Positions 41,230 to 49,259 of a stretch of 64,000 nt of DNA are shown here, piece by piece. Source of the DNA: CAVIQK01 sp963644945 (GTDB lineage: Bacteria; Bacillota; Clostridia; Christensenellales; DTU072); assembly GCA_963644945.1 (NCBI GenBank), contig CAVIQK010000006.1, forward strand, positions 41,576 through 105,575, in the 5' to 3' direction. Each line of letters begins with the position of its first letter. The first letter of the stretch is position 1. The notes below the pieces were generated by a model, which was given only the letters and a program-made list of their open reading frames with translations, was not told where the DNA came from and ran no database searches. A program made the position numbers and the translations under genes.

Positions 41230-43584
41230 ATGAAAAAAAAGACATCCGCACAAAATACAAAAGAGCAAGACAAGAAGTTTTCTTCTCGTGCTTTTAGAGT
41301 ATGGATTCCCGCCTTGGTAATGATCTTGTGCCTAGTCTTTTTTGCATACCTTTATGTTTCGGCAAATACCTATTCTACCGATGTAGATGCCCAAGCAAAA
41401 ACACGAGCCGAACTTTATTTGGACGAAACCGCCAATCTTGTTTCCGAAAACTTTGAAGATATTTTGACGAAAGCGAAAGTCGTAGCCAAAGAAATATCTT
41501 ACGATTTTACCGAGAGCCAAATTTTTGAAAAAATCAGTGCGATAAGCGATGTTTACAAACAGGACGAAAATTTTATAGACATTTTGTTCAAAACTCCTAG
41601 TGGCGAACTCTATGACGAAGACGGTAAATCTGTCAAAGCATCCGAAGAACTAAAATCTCTATATACCTCTTCCGACGGCAGAATTTCCGAAGTTTTCCAA
41701 TATGGCAACCAAGTTCGTGCGATAGCCGCATCCGCAACCGTCACAGGCAACAATCTTGCCGACAAAGTATTTTTGGTGTACTACACCAACATAATCAATT
41801 TCCCCGATTCCGAAATCATTTCACAAGAAAACTCCGATCCCAAATACAACGGACTCAAAATGTCTGAATTTTCTCTTTTGTGTAAGAAAGAGGGCTTTAT
41901 AATAAGCAGAGTAGAAAATTCGGAGAATATCAAAATTGACAAAAACAACGTCTTTGAAACCGAAGACGGTGTATTAAAAACATATATTACAGACCAAACG
42001 GAATATGACAATGCGCTAAATGCCATCAACAGTGGCGTAGATTATTCCAAAATCGTGCGTGTCGGCTACGACAACTATGTTTTGGCAATAAAGTCTTTCG
42101 GTCCCACTCGTGGCAGAATTTTCATATTAAGCCTCTACAAAACAAGCAAAATTTACGGCGACGGCTACAAACTCGTCAACTCAATTTGGAGTACGGTTAT
42201 GGGACTAAGTGTCGTCCTAATCGTTTTCGGTTTTTCACTTATCCTTACCAAAGTCGCCAATGCAAAACGTCTATACAAACTCGAAATGGTTGACCTAGAA
42301 ATAGGATGCTCCACCCAAGTAAAATTCGAAAAGGACGTCAAAGAGATTTTAGAACGCAACAAAGCATCGTCTTTTTGCATTGTCACGCTACAAGTCAACA
42401 ACCTCGGCTACGTAGTAGAAACCTTCGGCGAAATTTGTGCAACGGATCTAAGCAAATATATAAAATCTTCTTGTAAAAACATTTTGCTTTTATCCGAAAC
42501 AATGGGTTATGCCAAAAACAAAGAGTTTTTACTGTTCTTGCAATACAAAGACGTTGACGATGTCGTCGCTCGTCTTAGCGGATTATTCTTATCAATCAGC
42601 CATTTTGACGGATTTTCCGACGACACATTTAGAGTCAGTATAAATTACAACGTTTACAAAATCGATAGAGAGAAAGAGCAGACAGTAAGCCAAATGATCG
42701 AAAAGGCTCGTATGGCTAAAAACTCCAAAGCACTCAACAAAGGACAATTCACCATTCACTTCTACGAAGATTTGAAGAAAGAAAACTACCTACAAAAACT
42801 CGAAATCGAAAGCAGAATGGAAAGCGCTCTCAAAAACAACGAATTCCATCTGTTTTACCAACCTAAATATAATATAGCAAGAAACGACATCGACGGTAGC
42901 GAAATACTGGTTAGATGGTACGATAAAAAAATAGACTCATATAGACGTCCCGACGAGTTTATCCCCGTATTTGAAGAAAACGGCTTTATCTCAAAACTCG
43001 ACCGCTACATGTTCTTTATGGCATGCAAGCACCTTGCCGACAGAGTCGAAAAACGTCTTATAGTTTATCCGGTTTCGGTCAACGTTTCTCGTGTTACCGC
43101 AATGCAATCGGGATTTGTTGACTACTACAAAAAAATAAAAGAGAAGTTTAATATAAAAGACTTCTTTATCACCTTGGAATTTACCGAAAGTTTTGCCTAT
43201 GAAAACACCGACTACTTGTCCTCGATGATGTCCGAACTTCACCATGCAGGCTTCAAGTGTTCGATTGACGACTTCGGTACAGGTTACTCGTCCTATTCGG
43301 TTCTCAAAATGACCGATATAGACGAAATCAAACTTGACAAATTCTTCTTAAAGAAAGGTCCTTCGGCAGAAAGAGACGAGATACTTCTAAAAAGTGTTAT
43401 CGACATGATTAAAGATATGGGCGTCACATGTACCCAAGAAGGTGCCGAAACCGAAGAAGATTTCACACGTTTGAAAAATTTGAAATGTGACGTTATACAA
43501 GGTTACTTCTATTCAAAACCGCTAAAATATACAGATTATTGCCAATTTATAGAACAAAATTATCAAAGAGTAATGCACAAGTAA
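41230..43584 (+). CDS. Membrane c-di-GMP phosphodiesterase: extracellular sensor, degenerate GGDEF, EAL
   Basis: 784 aa. Two membrane helices (about 25-47 and 313-337) enclose an extracellular sensory domain of Cache type. Cytoplasmic GGDEF domain is degenerate: the signature reads AKNKEF. The EAL domain from about 535 keeps the catalytic set: SEILVRW for E-x-L, VSVNVS, LEFTES, IDDFGTGYSS, KLDKFFL, QEGAETEED and QGYFYSKPL. It should therefore hydrolyse c-di-GMP. As last gene of an operon opened by a c-di-GMP riboswitch, it can lower the ligand that turned the operon on. No strong ribosome-binding site; the start is 3 bases after the preceding stop, so it is probably coupled. Confidence 0.9.
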   Translation: MKKKTSAQNTKEQDKKFSSRAFRVWIPALVMILCLVFFAYLYVSANTYSTDVDAQAKTRAELYLDETANLVSENFEDILTKAKVVAKEISYDFTESQIFEKISAISDVYKQDENFIDILFKTPSGELYDEDGKSVKASEELKSLYTSSDGRISEVFQYGNQVRAIAASATVTGNNLADKVFLVYYTNIINFPDSEIISQENSDPKYNGLKMSEFSLLCKKEGFIISRVENSENIKIDKNNVFETEDGVLKTYITDQTEYDNALNAINSGVDYSKIVRVGYDNYVLAIKSFGPTRGRIFILSLYKTSKIYGDGYKLVNSIWSTVMGLSVVLIVFGFSLILTKVANAKRLYKLEMVDLEIGCSTQVKFEKDVKEILERNKASSFCIVTLQVNNLGYVVETFGEICATDLSKYIKSSCKNILLLSETMGYAKNKEFLLFLQYKDVDDVVARLSGLFLSISHFDGFSDDTFRVSINYNVYKIDREKEQTVSQMIEKARMAKNSKALNKGQFTIHFYEDLKKENYLQKLEIESRMESALKNNEFHLFYQPKYNIARNDIDGSEILVRWYDKKIDSYRRPDEFIPVFEENGFISKLDRYMFFMACKHLADRVEKRLIVYPVSVNVSRVTAMQSGFVDYYKKIKEKFNIKDFFITLEFTESFAYENTDYLSSMMSELHHAGFKCSIDDFGTGYSSYSVLKMTDIDEIKLDKFFLKKGPSAERDEILLKSVIDMIKDMGVTCTQEGAETEEDFTRLKNLKCDVIQGYFYSKPLKYTDYCQFIEQNYQRVMHK

Positions 43585-43604
43585 TACTCAATAGCAAAAA
43601 ATGC

Positions 43605-43633
43605 TTGCAAAGGTTTTAGTGTTATGCTATTAT
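43605..43633 (+). promoter_or_regulatory. Promoter for tRNA-Glu
   Basis: TTGCAA (43605-43610), 17-base spacer, TATTAT (43628-43633) preceded by TGC (extended -10). Start predicted near 43640, ten bases before the tRNA. Confidence 0.65.
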
Positions 43634-43650
43634 ATTCAAGCATAATAAAT

Positions 43651-43725
43651 GCCCTCATAGTCAAGAGGTTAAGACGTTGGCCTCTCACGCCGAAGTCAGG
43701 GGTTCGATTCCCCTTGAGGGTACCA
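43651..43725 (+). tRNA. tRNA-Glu (anticodon CTC), CCA encoded
   Basis: Cloverleaf reads directly: acceptor GCCCTCA paired with TGAGGGT, anticodon arm TTGGC-CTCTCAC-GCCGA with anticodon CTC (reads GAG, Glu), T arm AGGGG-TTCGATT-CCCCT, then A and encoded CCA. 75 nt. It lies between the end of the c-di-GMP operon (no terminator in between) and its own terminator. Confidence 0.95.
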
Positions 43726-43728
43726 CAG

Positions 43729-43756
43729 AGTCTAGTTCCGAGAACTAGACTTTTTT
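43729..43756 (+). terminator. Terminator after tRNA-Glu
   Basis: AGTCTAGTT/AACTAGACT 9-bp stem, 5-base loop, then TTTTTT. No terminator is seen between 43584 and the tRNA, so this may also end the c-di-GMP operon transcript. Confidence 0.93.
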
Positions 43757-43823
43757 ATTTGCCTAATTTTATTCACCCGATCGGTATTATTAGAATATAT
43801 TTATAAAAATTATATGTAATCTT

Positions 43824-43852
43824 TTGTTTTTATATTGATTTTTTGCTACAAT
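43824..43852 (+). promoter_or_regulatory. Promoter for the HAD gene pair
   Basis: TTGTTT (43824-43829), 17-base spacer, TACAAT (43847-43852) preceded by TGC (extended -10). Confidence 0.55.
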
Positions 43853-43885
43853 ATCATTGTTATTCGATATATTTAGGGTTGCAAT

Positions 43886-44545
43886 ATGACAAAAATCACC
43901 ACAATACTATTTGATTTTGACGGCACGATTATGAACACCGATCATTTGGTTATCGAATCCATGAAACACACCTTTTCATTATATGGAATATCCTTGCCGT
44001 TAGACCGAATCATAGCGACTTTTGGCGGAGTTTTGGAAAACGAAATAACCACTCTTTTTCAAGAATATGCAATTCCAACCGATCCGCTTATTGCAGTCCA
44101 ACAATATAGAGATTATCACGACACGATTTTCACCGACTACATAACACTGTTTGACGGTATGGAAAAGACTATCAAAGACCTAAAAACCTCAGGTTTTTCG
44201 CTTGCCGTCATCACTTCAAGACTACGCAGTAGCACTATTCGAGGACTAGACAAATTCGACTTAACCAAATATTTTGATTATATATTGACTCATAGCGATA
44301 CGGATCTTGAAAAACCCGATCCCGCCCTCGTTTACAAGACATTAGATCATCTTCACAAAACCAAAAACGAATCTCTTGTAGTCGGCGACACTAAATTTGA
44401 TATATTACTAGGTAAAAACAGCGGTGTAAAAACAGCGCTTGCCGGTTGGGGAAGAAGGGATATAGAAAAGCCCCTAGACATTACCCCCGATTTAATATTA
44501 TATTCCCCTTTAGACCTAAAAAGAGCAGTGGAGGAATCATGCTAA
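43886..44545 (+). CDS. HAD-IA hydrolase, PpaX/Gph-like
   Basis: 219 aa phosphatase. Motif I FDFDGTIMNTD with both aspartates, helical type-I cap (about 20-85), motif II in VITSRL, Lys in EKPDPALVYK, and motif IV VVGDTKFDILLGKNSG. Closest in pattern to PpaX-type pyrophosphatases or phosphoglycolate phosphatases. PpaX in Bacillus hydrolyses the pyrophosphate formed by HprK, but here it is far from hprK, so the substrate is open. Weak ribosome-binding site (TTAGGG). Overlaps the next HAD gene by 7 bases. Confidence 0.86.
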   Translation: MTKITTILFDFDGTIMNTDHLVIESMKHTFSLYGISLPLDRIIATFGGVLENEITTLFQEYAIPTDPLIAVQQYRDYHDTIFTDYITLFDGMEKTIKDLKTSGFSLAVITSRLRSSTIRGLDKFDLTKYFDYILTHSDTDLEKPDPALVYKTLDHLHKTKNESLVVGDTKFDILLGKNSGVKTALAGWGRRDIEKPLDITPDLILYSPLDLKRAVEESC

Positions 44546-45213
44546 AAGGCGTATTTATAGACGTGGACAACACTCTACTTGATTTTAATAAATGTGCGGC
44601 AAAAGCCATCAAAATAATTATGGAGAGTAGAAACCTCGATTATTTTGACAACTATTTCACCACCTTCAAAACCATCAACGACGGATTATGGCTAAGACAC
44701 GAAAGAGGCGAAATAACCAAAGACGAATTATACGACATCCGCTTTAATTTGATTTTTGCCGATCTCGGTTTAGATTTGGACGGTCACTCGTTTGAAGCCG
44801 AATTCAGAAAAGAGTTATATACACTATCGGAGCCTGTTGACAACGCCCTAGACATATTGAAATATTTGCATGACAAATATCAAATTTTTGTCGTATCCAA
44901 TGCGTATCACGAACAACAAGTATCACGACTAAAAAATGCCGGCATGCTAGATTATATCGACAAAGTTTTTACATCGGAACTTTTGGGTGTACAAAAACCC
45001 AACAAAGAATTTTTTGAAAAAGCCCTCCAAGAAAGTCAACTCGAAGTAGAAGATTTAATTTTAATAGGCGACTCGCTTACTGCCGACATAAAAGGCGGAA
45101 AAACAATAGGACTAAAAACAATATGGTTTAATTTTCAAAAAGAAAATTCCCCTACAAGTATTTCCCCCGACTTTATAATAGACAATTTACTCGAAGTTAA
45201 AAATATATTATAA
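44539..45213 (+). CDS. HAD-IA hydrolase, YjjG-like
   Basis: 224 aa from ATG 44539, chosen because GGAGG lies 5 bases upstream and the protein then starts MLKGVFIDVDNTLLDFN; an open frame from 44446 would add a meaningless extension read from the previous gene. Motif I DVDNTLLDF, motif II in VVSNAYHE, Lys in VQKPNKEFF, motif IV LIGDSLTADIKGGKTIG. The DVDNTLLDF motif resembles YjjG-type nucleotidases that act on non-canonical pyrimidine nucleotides. Second HAD of a translationally coupled pair. Confidence 0.87.
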   Translation: MLKGVFIDVDNTLLDFNKCAAKAIKIIMESRNLDYFDNYFTTFKTINDGLWLRHERGEITKDELYDIRFNLIFADLGLDLDGHSFEAEFRKELYTLSEPVDNALDILKYLHDKYQIFVVSNAYHEQQVSRLKNAGMLDYIDKVFTSELLGVQKPNKEFFEKALQESQLEVEDLILIGDSLTADIKGGKTIGLKTIWFNFQKENSPTSISPDFIIDNLLEVKNIL

Positions 45214-45233
45214 TTTGTAGCCACTGCTACAAA
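45214..45233. repeat. 20-bp palindromic element, copy 3
   Basis: TTTGTA, GCCACTGC, TACAAA; inner bases extend to a perfect 8-bp stem (TTTGTAGC/GCTACAAA) with loop CACT. Begins at the first base after the stop of the YjjG-like gene, between it and the convergent brnQ. Confidence 0.6.
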
Positions 45234-45253
45234 ATATGCAATTTTATATTATA

Positions 45254-46630
45254 TCAGGCATTTTCTGCCGACTTTTTTCTTGTAATACCCGCATATATAA
45301 GACCGATTATGAGTCCTATAAGCGACGGAATAAGCCATCCGAGTCCGTAGTTAAAAAGCGGTATTTCATTTCTAAAAAATTCTACTATACTTGAAAGGTT
45401 TAATACGGTTATTGCTTTTTCCGGAAGAGAAGCAAGGAAGTCGCATATTGCGAAAACCAGTGCAAAACTCGTCGTAGATACATACACACATTTTCTGTGT
45501 TTGAATAGTCCGCCGAATAGCCCTAGAAGTATCAATGTTATCGCAAGAGGATATAAAAACATCAAGACAGGCACAGCGTAAGTTATGATTGAATTTAATC
45601 CTAAATTGGCGACCAAGAACGAAACACAACTAAAAATGATTGCCCAAACTTTATAAGGAATTTTAGGGAACATTTTATTAAAGGTTTCCGATGCGCTTGT
45701 GACAAGTCCGATAGCCGTTTTCAAGCATGCAAGGGTGACGATTATCGCAAGGATAATTATGCCGTAATTCCCGAAATAATACCTACACACGTTTACAAAA
45801 ACTTCACCGCCGTTAGAACTTTTTTCAAAAATTGTCGCACTTTGCGCCCCAATAAAGCACACCGCAAGATAAATGACCGCCATAAAAAGACAACTTATAA
45901 TGCCCGATTTTACGGTATTTTTAGCAATTTGCATCGGTTTTACAATGCCTTGTTTTCTAATTACGTCAATGACAACTATGCCGAAAGCAAGGCTTGCGAG
46001 AGCATCCATCGTGTTGTAGCCTTCGAGAAAACCTTTCGAAAAGGGATTTGTCGCATAGTCCCCCGTAGGAGCGACCGAACTTATATCCCCCATAGGTTTT
46101 ACGAGTGTTGCGATAACAAGAACACTTAAAAAGACCAAAAACAAAGGCGTCAAAATTTTCCCAACCCATGTCAAAATTTTGTTAGGAAACAGGGACAAAG
46201 CCAAAACAATTATAAAAAATACGGCAGAGAATATAGCAAGTATCGCTTGCATATTTGTGCCTTGCGACACCATCGGCTCAATTGCTACGGTAAAAGGCAC
46301 GGTTGCACATCTGGGGATAGCAAAACAAGGCCCGATAGTAAGGTACAAAGCACACGTGAAGAATATTCCGTAGCCCTTGCCTAGTTTAGACGAGAGTTCA
46401 ATTAGTCCCTCGCTTTTACTCACGCCGATCGAAGCGACGCCAAGAAGAGGTAGCCCCACACCTGTTATCAAAAAACCAAGGAGTGCCAACCAAATACTAT
46501 GTCCTGCAAGACTGCCCATTTGAATAGGAAAAATCAAATTCCCCGCACCGAAAAACAGCCCGAAGAGCATACTGGAAATCAAAAAGGTTTGCTTAAAACC
46601 GAGTCTAGGCTCGTTGTTTACAAGTTTCAT
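45254..46630 (-). CDS. brnQ: Branched-chain amino acid carrier (BrnQ/LIVCS family)
   Basis: Sodium- or proton-coupled symporter for leucine, isoleucine and valine; 458 aa with about twelve membrane helices. N-terminal signature FLISSMLFGLFFGAGNLIFP is diagnostic, followed by helices rich in Gly and Ala. The last residues are basic (RKKSAENA). Only gene with its own minus-strand operon in this part; RBS GGGGAAG upstream. Convergent with the HAD pair; the palindrome at 45214 lies between the two stops. Confidence 0.93.
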   Translation of the reverse strand: MKLVNNEPRLGFKQTFLISSMLFGLFFGAGNLIFPIQMGSLAGHSIWLALLGFLITGVGLPLLGVASIGVSKSEGLIELSSKLGKGYGIFFTCALYLTIGPCFAIPRCATVPFTVAIEPMVSQGTNMQAILAIFSAVFFIIVLALSLFPNKILTWVGKILTPLFLVFLSVLVIATLVKPMGDISSVAPTGDYATNPFSKGFLEGYNTMDALASLAFGIVVIDVIRKQGIVKPMQIAKNTVKSGIISCLFMAVIYLAVCFIGAQSATIFEKSSNGGEVFVNVCRYYFGNYGIIILAIIVTLACLKTAIGLVTSASETFNKMFPKIPYKVWAIIFSCVSFLVANLGLNSIITYAVPVLMFLYPLAITLILLGLFGGLFKHRKCVYVSTTSFALVFAICDFLASLPEKAITVLNLSSIVEFFRNEIPLFNYGLGWLIPSLIGLIIGLIYAGITRKKSAENA

Positions 46631-46664
46631 AAGTCTTCCCCAAAAAAGTTAAAAAATTTTTACA

Positions 46665-46693
46665 AGTATAACCAAATTGTTTATCTTTGTCAA
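46665..46693 (-). promoter_or_regulatory. Promoter for brnQ
   Basis: Reading the minus strand: TTGACA (46693-46688), 17 bases, TATACT (46670-46665). Near consensus. Start predicted near 46658, giving a leader of about 28 bases, too short for a T-box or other riboswitch. Confidence 0.8.
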
Positions 46694-46767
46694 ACAAAAA
46701 GTTCCGAAAGATATCTTTTTCCCCGATTTTGGGGAAATATCTGTCTTAAAATTTTTAATTTTCGCTA

Positions 46768-46796
46768 TTGTATTTGACGGTTAATTATATTATAAT
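46768..46796 (+). promoter_or_regulatory. Promoter for glpK
   Basis: TTGTAT (46768-46773), 17-base spacer, TATAAT (46791-46796). A better -35-like hexamer (TTGACG, 46774) is too close to the -10 to function with it. Confidence 0.5.
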
Positions 46797-46837
46797 TAAA
46801 AGGTATATCGCAAATATTTTTGTTTTAGGAGAAAAAT

Positions 46838-48331
46838 ATGCAAAAAAGATACATTATCGCTCTAGACGAAGGCACGACATCCTGCCGTACACTTATATAT
46901 GATACAATGCAACAAAAAATCGTTGCAGTAAAAAATAAACCCTTCGAACAAATATTCCCTCGTGAAGGTTGGGTAGAACACAATGCATCCGAAATTTGGG
47001 CAGCCCAATATTCCACCCTTATCGAAGCATGCGGAATGGTCCCCGGGTTTAAGTTTTCCCAAGTTTACGGCATCGGAATTACCAACCAAAGAGAAACGGT
47101 TGTCGCATGGGATCGTCGCACAGGAGAGCCTATCACCAACGCAATCGTATGGCAATGTCGCCGTACCGCCCAAATGATAGAAGAAACTCTTTCCGTAAAA
47201 CAAAAGAAGAAAATTACCGAAAAAACCGGACTTATTCCGGATGCATATTTTTCGGGTAGCAAAATTGCATGGATTTTATCTAACGTGGAAGGTGCCAGAA
47301 AACTAGCCGAAGACAACAACCTCATGGTCGGCACCATCGATTCTTGGCTTATCTACAAATTGACCGACGGCGAAACCTTCGTAACAGACGTCACCAATGC
47401 ATCGAGAACCATGCTTTTCAACATCAATACACTCGAATGGGACGATGAACTCTTGTCGTACTTCAACATCCCCAAAAACATCCTTCCGCAAGTCGTAATG
47501 TCATCAGGAGTAGTCGGCAGTGCCAAAATATTTGACCAGTCCATCCCCGTTTCGGGTATTGCCGGAGACCAACAGTCCGCACTGTTCGGACAATGCTGTT
47601 TCTCAAAAGGCGAAGCCAAAAATACTTACGGCACAGGTTGTTTCATTTTGATGAACACGGGTTCTGTTCCCATGAAATCCAAAAATCGCCTACTTACCAC
47701 GATCGCATGGGGCGTTGACGGTCAAATAACCTATGCACTAGAAGGCAGTATTTACAATGCCGGTGCATCGGTACAATGGCTAAGAGATCAGTTAGGATTT
47801 ATAAAAAATTCCGAAGATTCCGAAAAATGCGCCATGTCGGTCCCCGATACCGAAGGAGTCTATGTAGTCCCCGCATTTACAGGACTAGGCGCACCGTATT
47901 GGGATATGAACGCAAGAGGCATTATCACCGGACTTACAAGGGGCGCCAACAAAAATCACATAGTAAGAGCCACTTTGGAGTCTATAGCATATTCGGCAAA
48001 AGATATTTTCGATGCGATGGAGTCGGATAGCGGAATCAATCTTTCGACGCTAAGAGTGGACGGCGGAGCAAGTCGCAACAATTTCTTGATGCAGTTCCAA
48101 GCCGACCTTCTCGGGTGCGAACTTCAACGTCCCCAAAGCATAGAATCTACGGCACTCGGCGCCGTCTATCTTGCAGGACTTTCGACCGGAGCGTTCAAAG
48201 ATTACGACGACATAAGACACATAAACGAAATACAACAAAAATTTAACCGTAAAATGAGCCAAGAAGAGATAGATGCTCGTCTTGACGGTTGGCATAAAGC
48301 AGTAGAAAAAGCATTGACAAAAACAGAATAA
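46838..48331 (+). CDS. glpK: Glycerol kinase
   Basis: ATP-dependent phosphorylation of glycerol to glycerol-3-phosphate, FGGY family, 497 aa, full length. IALDEGTTSCRTLIYD ATP-binding loop at the N-terminus, GITNQRETVVAWDRRTGEP, WLIYKLTDGE, AGDQQSALFGQ and YGTGCFILMNTG with the catalytic and FBP-related regions, and DGGASRNNFLMQFQADL at the C-terminus. RBS TTAGGAGA. The gene is followed by an alpha/beta hydrolase resembling monoacylglycerol lipases, which would deliver glycerol, so the pair may form a small glycerolipid-use unit. Confidence 0.96.
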   Translation: MQKRYIIALDEGTTSCRTLIYDTMQQKIVAVKNKPFEQIFPREGWVEHNASEIWAAQYSTLIEACGMVPGFKFSQVYGIGITNQRETVVAWDRRTGEPITNAIVWQCRRTAQMIEETLSVKQKKKITEKTGLIPDAYFSGSKIAWILSNVEGARKLAEDNNLMVGTIDSWLIYKLTDGETFVTDVTNASRTMLFNINTLEWDDELLSYFNIPKNILPQVVMSSGVVGSAKIFDQSIPVSGIAGDQQSALFGQCCFSKGEAKNTYGTGCFILMNTGSVPMKSKNRLLTTIAWGVDGQITYALEGSIYNAGASVQWLRDQLGFIKNSEDSEKCAMSVPDTEGVYVVPAFTGLGAPYWDMNARGIITGLTRGANKNHIVRATLESIAYSAKDIFDAMESDSGINLSTLRVDGGASRNNFLMQFQADLLGCELQRPQSIESTALGAVYLAGLSTGAFKDYDDIRHINEIQQKFNRKMSQEEIDARLDGWHKAVEKALTKTE

Positions 48332-48344
48332 ACGGAGAAGAAAA

Positions 48345-49250
48345 ATGGAAGAAAAATATTTTCGCACTTTTGACGGCAAAAAATTGTATGTAAGAATTCA
48401 TGACGACGTGCAAAACCCAAAAGGTGTTGTGCAAATTTCTCACGGAATGGCAGAACACATTTCAAGATATGACGATTTTGCGTCTTATCTCAATCAAAAC
48501 GGCTACATTGTAGTAGGCGAAGACGAAAGAGGTCACCGCAACAGCACCACCAAAACAGGACTTGTCCAAGGCGACTCGTTCACACAGTCGATAGAAGACA
48601 AAAAAATGCTTGTCGATTACATCAAAGACACCTATCATCTTCCCGTAGTGTTGTTAGGTCACAGTTATGGTTCATTTTTGTCCCAAGCCGTCATCGAAAA
48701 ACACAGTGCCGATTATGAGGGCGTTATCTTGTCGGGTACCTCTTATATGAGAACGGCCCTTATGTCAACAGGACTTACCATAGTCAAATTTTTATCGCTA
48801 TTCAACGATGCCGACAAACCCGCAAAACTAGTAGAAAAATTGAGTTTTGGTGCCTATTCCAAGTGTTTCCCCGAAGAATCTCCCAACAATTGGTTGTCAC
48901 GTGATCCGATGACCGTTCGCAAATACGAAGCCGATCCCGATTGCGGAGTCACTATGAGTTACGGTTTTTACAAATCATTTTTCTCGGGTGTACATAAACT
49001 ATATACCGACGAAAGACTGGATACAATCAGAAAAGATTTCCCGATTTTCATCGCGGTAGGCTCAATGGATCCCGTTTCCGACAAGACCAAAAACGCCGTA
49101 AGACTTTACGAAACATACAAGAAAAAGGGACTCAACGTTACCTACAAAGCCTATGACGGCGCTCGTCACGAGATTCTCAACGAAACCAACAGAGAAGAAG
49201 TATATAAAGACTTTCTCGACTTTATCAATCGCTGTGTAGATAAAAAATAA
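48345..49250 (+). CDS. Alpha/beta hydrolase, monoacylglycerol lipase-like (serine aminopeptidase S33 domain)
   Basis: 301 aa, cytosolic. Nucleophile in LLGHSYGSFLS (G-x-S-x-G), catalytic Asp in VGSMDPVSD and His in GARHEILNE, and the oxyanion segment ISHGMAEH near residue 30. The lid and Y-D-F-A layout match the family of lysophospholipases and monoacylglycerol lipases. Starts 13 bases after glpK with CGGAGAAG as ribosome-binding site; released glycerol would be the substrate of GlpK. Exact ester substrate unproven. Confidence 0.9.
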   Translation: MEEKYFRTFDGKKLYVRIHDDVQNPKGVVQISHGMAEHISRYDDFASYLNQNGYIVVGEDERGHRNSTTKTGLVQGDSFTQSIEDKKMLVDYIKDTYHLPVVLLGHSYGSFLSQAVIEKHSADYEGVILSGTSYMRTALMSTGLTIVKFLSLFNDADKPAKLVEKLSFGAYSKCFPEESPNNWLSRDPMTVRKYEADPDCGVTMSYGFYKSFFSGVHKLYTDERLDTIRKDFPIFIAVGSMDPVSDKTKNAVRLYETYKKKGLNVTYKAYDGARHEILNETNREEVYKDFLDFINRCVDKK

Positions 49251-49259
49251 GGTGATATC

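Noticed and set aside
43624..43806. Open frame of 60 codons
   Set aside because: It covers the whole of tRNA-Glu and its terminator; purely fortuitous.
46774..46796. TTGACG paired with TATAAT as the glpK promoter
   Set aside because: The spacer would be only 11 bases; TTGTAT at 46768 gives 17.
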